Source: Rhodobacteraceae bacterium UBA1957
Lineage (GTDB): Bacteria > Pseudomonadota > Alphaproteobacteria > Rhodobacterales > Rhodobacteraceae
DNA: 25,092 bases
NCBI GenBank assembly: GCA_002336405.1
Contig: DDEJ01000138.1
Span: 24,996 to 50,087 of the forward strand
Reading direction: 5' to 3'
Shown here piece by piece: positions 24,167 through 25,092 of this stretch (positions are counted from its first letter, which is position 1; each line of letters begins with the position of its first letter). A program made the translations under genes and the position numbers. The notes under the pieces are model-generated. The model saw only the letters and a program-made list of their open reading frames with translations. It did not search any database and was not told the DNA's origin.

Positions 24167-25092
24167 ATGACTTTCATACATAAACCCGCCCGCTGGTTGG
24201 TCATGTTAAGCTTTGCCTTAGTCAGCTGCACGATAACCGAAAACCACCCTTCAAAGGTAACATCTCCAAATCCAGATCTGGAAAATACACCTTCTGCGCC
24301 CAGTGTAGAAAGCCAGAAACTGGCAAAATATTATGGCGGGCTTCAAGACAATCTTTTGGCGGGAGACTTGTTAAGACGCGATGGTGGCGGCCTCGACACC
24401 CCGTATACTGCTAGCAATCTGGAAAAAAACTTCAAACAACTTGCCTTTTATGACGAATATGCGCGGGGCAAGGGGTTTCTGCGCAGTTCGGGCAAAGCTG
24501 GGCGTCTCAGGCGCTGGACAAGCCCAATACGCCTTACCACTGAATTTGGGGCCAGTGTCGGCCATGACAAACGCATGAAGACAAATGCGATGGTGACAGA
24601 ATACACCTTAAGACTGGCCGAAATAACCGGGCACGACATTTCGATAAGCAAACGAAGGCCGAATTTTCATGTGTTTTTCATGGGGGAAGACGATCGCGCT
24701 CAACTCATTTCGCGAGTGAAAGAAATTATTCCAAATATTAACCGGGAATCGATTGCCATATTTGAAAAGCTGCCAAAGTCCATTCACTGTCTGGTCTTTG
24801 CATTTTCAGACCGTGAGCGTCGCTTTGAATATACAAAAGCAATTGCCCTTATCCGCAGTGAACACCCCGATCTGATGCAGAAATCATGCATCCACGAAGA
24901 GCTGGCACAGGGTTTGGGTCTTGCAAATGACAGCCCCCATGCACGCCCCTCAATCTTTAATGATGACGATGAATTTGCAACGCTAACACGGCAGGATGAG
25001 CTGTTTTTGAAAATGCTATACCACCCCAAACTGCAGCCGGGTATGACAATCGAGACCGCAGCACCGATTGTGCGAAAACTCGCAGAGGCGTT
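24167..25092 (+). CDS. DUF2927-type lipoprotein (3' end outside the window)
   Basis: The frame is open from the ATG at 24167 to the right edge, giving at least 308 residues. AGGGGA six bases upstream fixes the start. Residues 1-20 form a signal peptide with lipobox LVSC, so Cys21 is the likely lipidated residue. A low-complexity Pro/Ser linker follows (about 24-50). The C-terminal part has CIHEELAQGLGLANDS (His243-Glu244-Glu245) followed by IFNDDDEFATLTRQDE, which I recognise as the pattern of DUF2927 proteins of Rhodobacterales. The HEE segment is reminiscent of zincin metallopeptidases (HExxH), but the second His is missing (HEELAQ), so peptidase activity is doubtful. Function unknown. Confidence 0.85.
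   Translation, partial: MTFIHKPARWLVMLSFALVSCTITENHPSKVTSPNPDLENTPSAPSVESQKLAKYYGGLQDNLLAGDLLRRDGGGLDTPYTASNLEKNFKQLAFYDEYARGKGFLRSSGKAGRLRRWTSPIRLTTEFGASVGHDKRMKTNAMVTEYTLRLAEITGHDISISKRRPNFHVFFMGEDDRAQLISRVKEIIPNINRESIAIFEKLPKSIHCLVFAFSDRERRFEYTKAIALIRSEHPDLMQKSCIHEELAQGLGLANDSPHARPSIFNDDDEFATLTRQDELFLKMLYHPKLQPGMTIETAAPIVRKLAEA

Noticed and set aside
1..25092. Mobile elements, prophage, CRISPR array, tRNA or rRNA genes
   Set aside because: No transposase, integrase, terminal repeats, regular spacer array or tRNA-like cloverleaf was found by eye; the genes are conserved housekeeping types in ordinary context.

Overview
The window looks like chromosomal housekeeping DNA from a marine alphaproteobacterium of the Rhodobacterales (Roseobacter type). 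This rests on four things: a SAM/SAH-type riboswitch in front of metK (a class known from this order), a Fur-family Irr regulator divergent from fabA-fabB-fabI, a class II (CP4-like) AroA, and a GC content that appears to be in the mid-fifties (not computed). I see no insertion sequence, prophage, CRISPR array, rRNA or tRNA.

Left part (1-9.7 kb, nearly all minus strand). Read in the direction of transcription, miaB, phoH (ybeZ), ybeY, corC (ybeX) and lnt form the conserved miaB-ybeZYX-lnt block for tRNA modification, rRNA maturation and lipoprotein acylation, with very tight or overlapping junctions from ybeY to lnt. metK follows with a short riboswitch leader and a TTG start, and ends at a clear intrinsic terminator. 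trmB, aroA and cmk come next; the gene that would follow cmk lies outside the window.

Middle (9.8-17.5 kb). A conserved protein with a glycosyltransferase-like N-terminus on the plus strand converges on fabI-fabB-fabA (type II fatty acid synthesis, including the unsaturated branch). Divergent from fabA is irr, followed by an MDR oxidoreductase, a type II haloacid dehalogenase-like HAD protein, a threonine dehydratase-like PLP enzyme and a small lipoprotein.

Right part (17.5-25.1 kb). A minus-strand pair encodes a group III truncated haemoglobin and, just upstream, a 50-residue membrane protein that is easily overlooked; a degenerate FNR/NnrR-like box sits at a plausible distance from a -10-like hexamer. 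Then come ileS (plus), tadA (minus), an RluB/RsuA-type pseudouridine synthase (plus), a TerC-family membrane protein (plus) and the start of a DUF2927-type lipoprotein that runs off the right edge.

The most noteworthy items are the metK riboswitch with its weak start codon, the hidden small membrane protein coupled to the globin, and several perfect inverted repeats in intergenic DNA that I cannot assign. Nothing here amounts to a clearly new multi-gene system.
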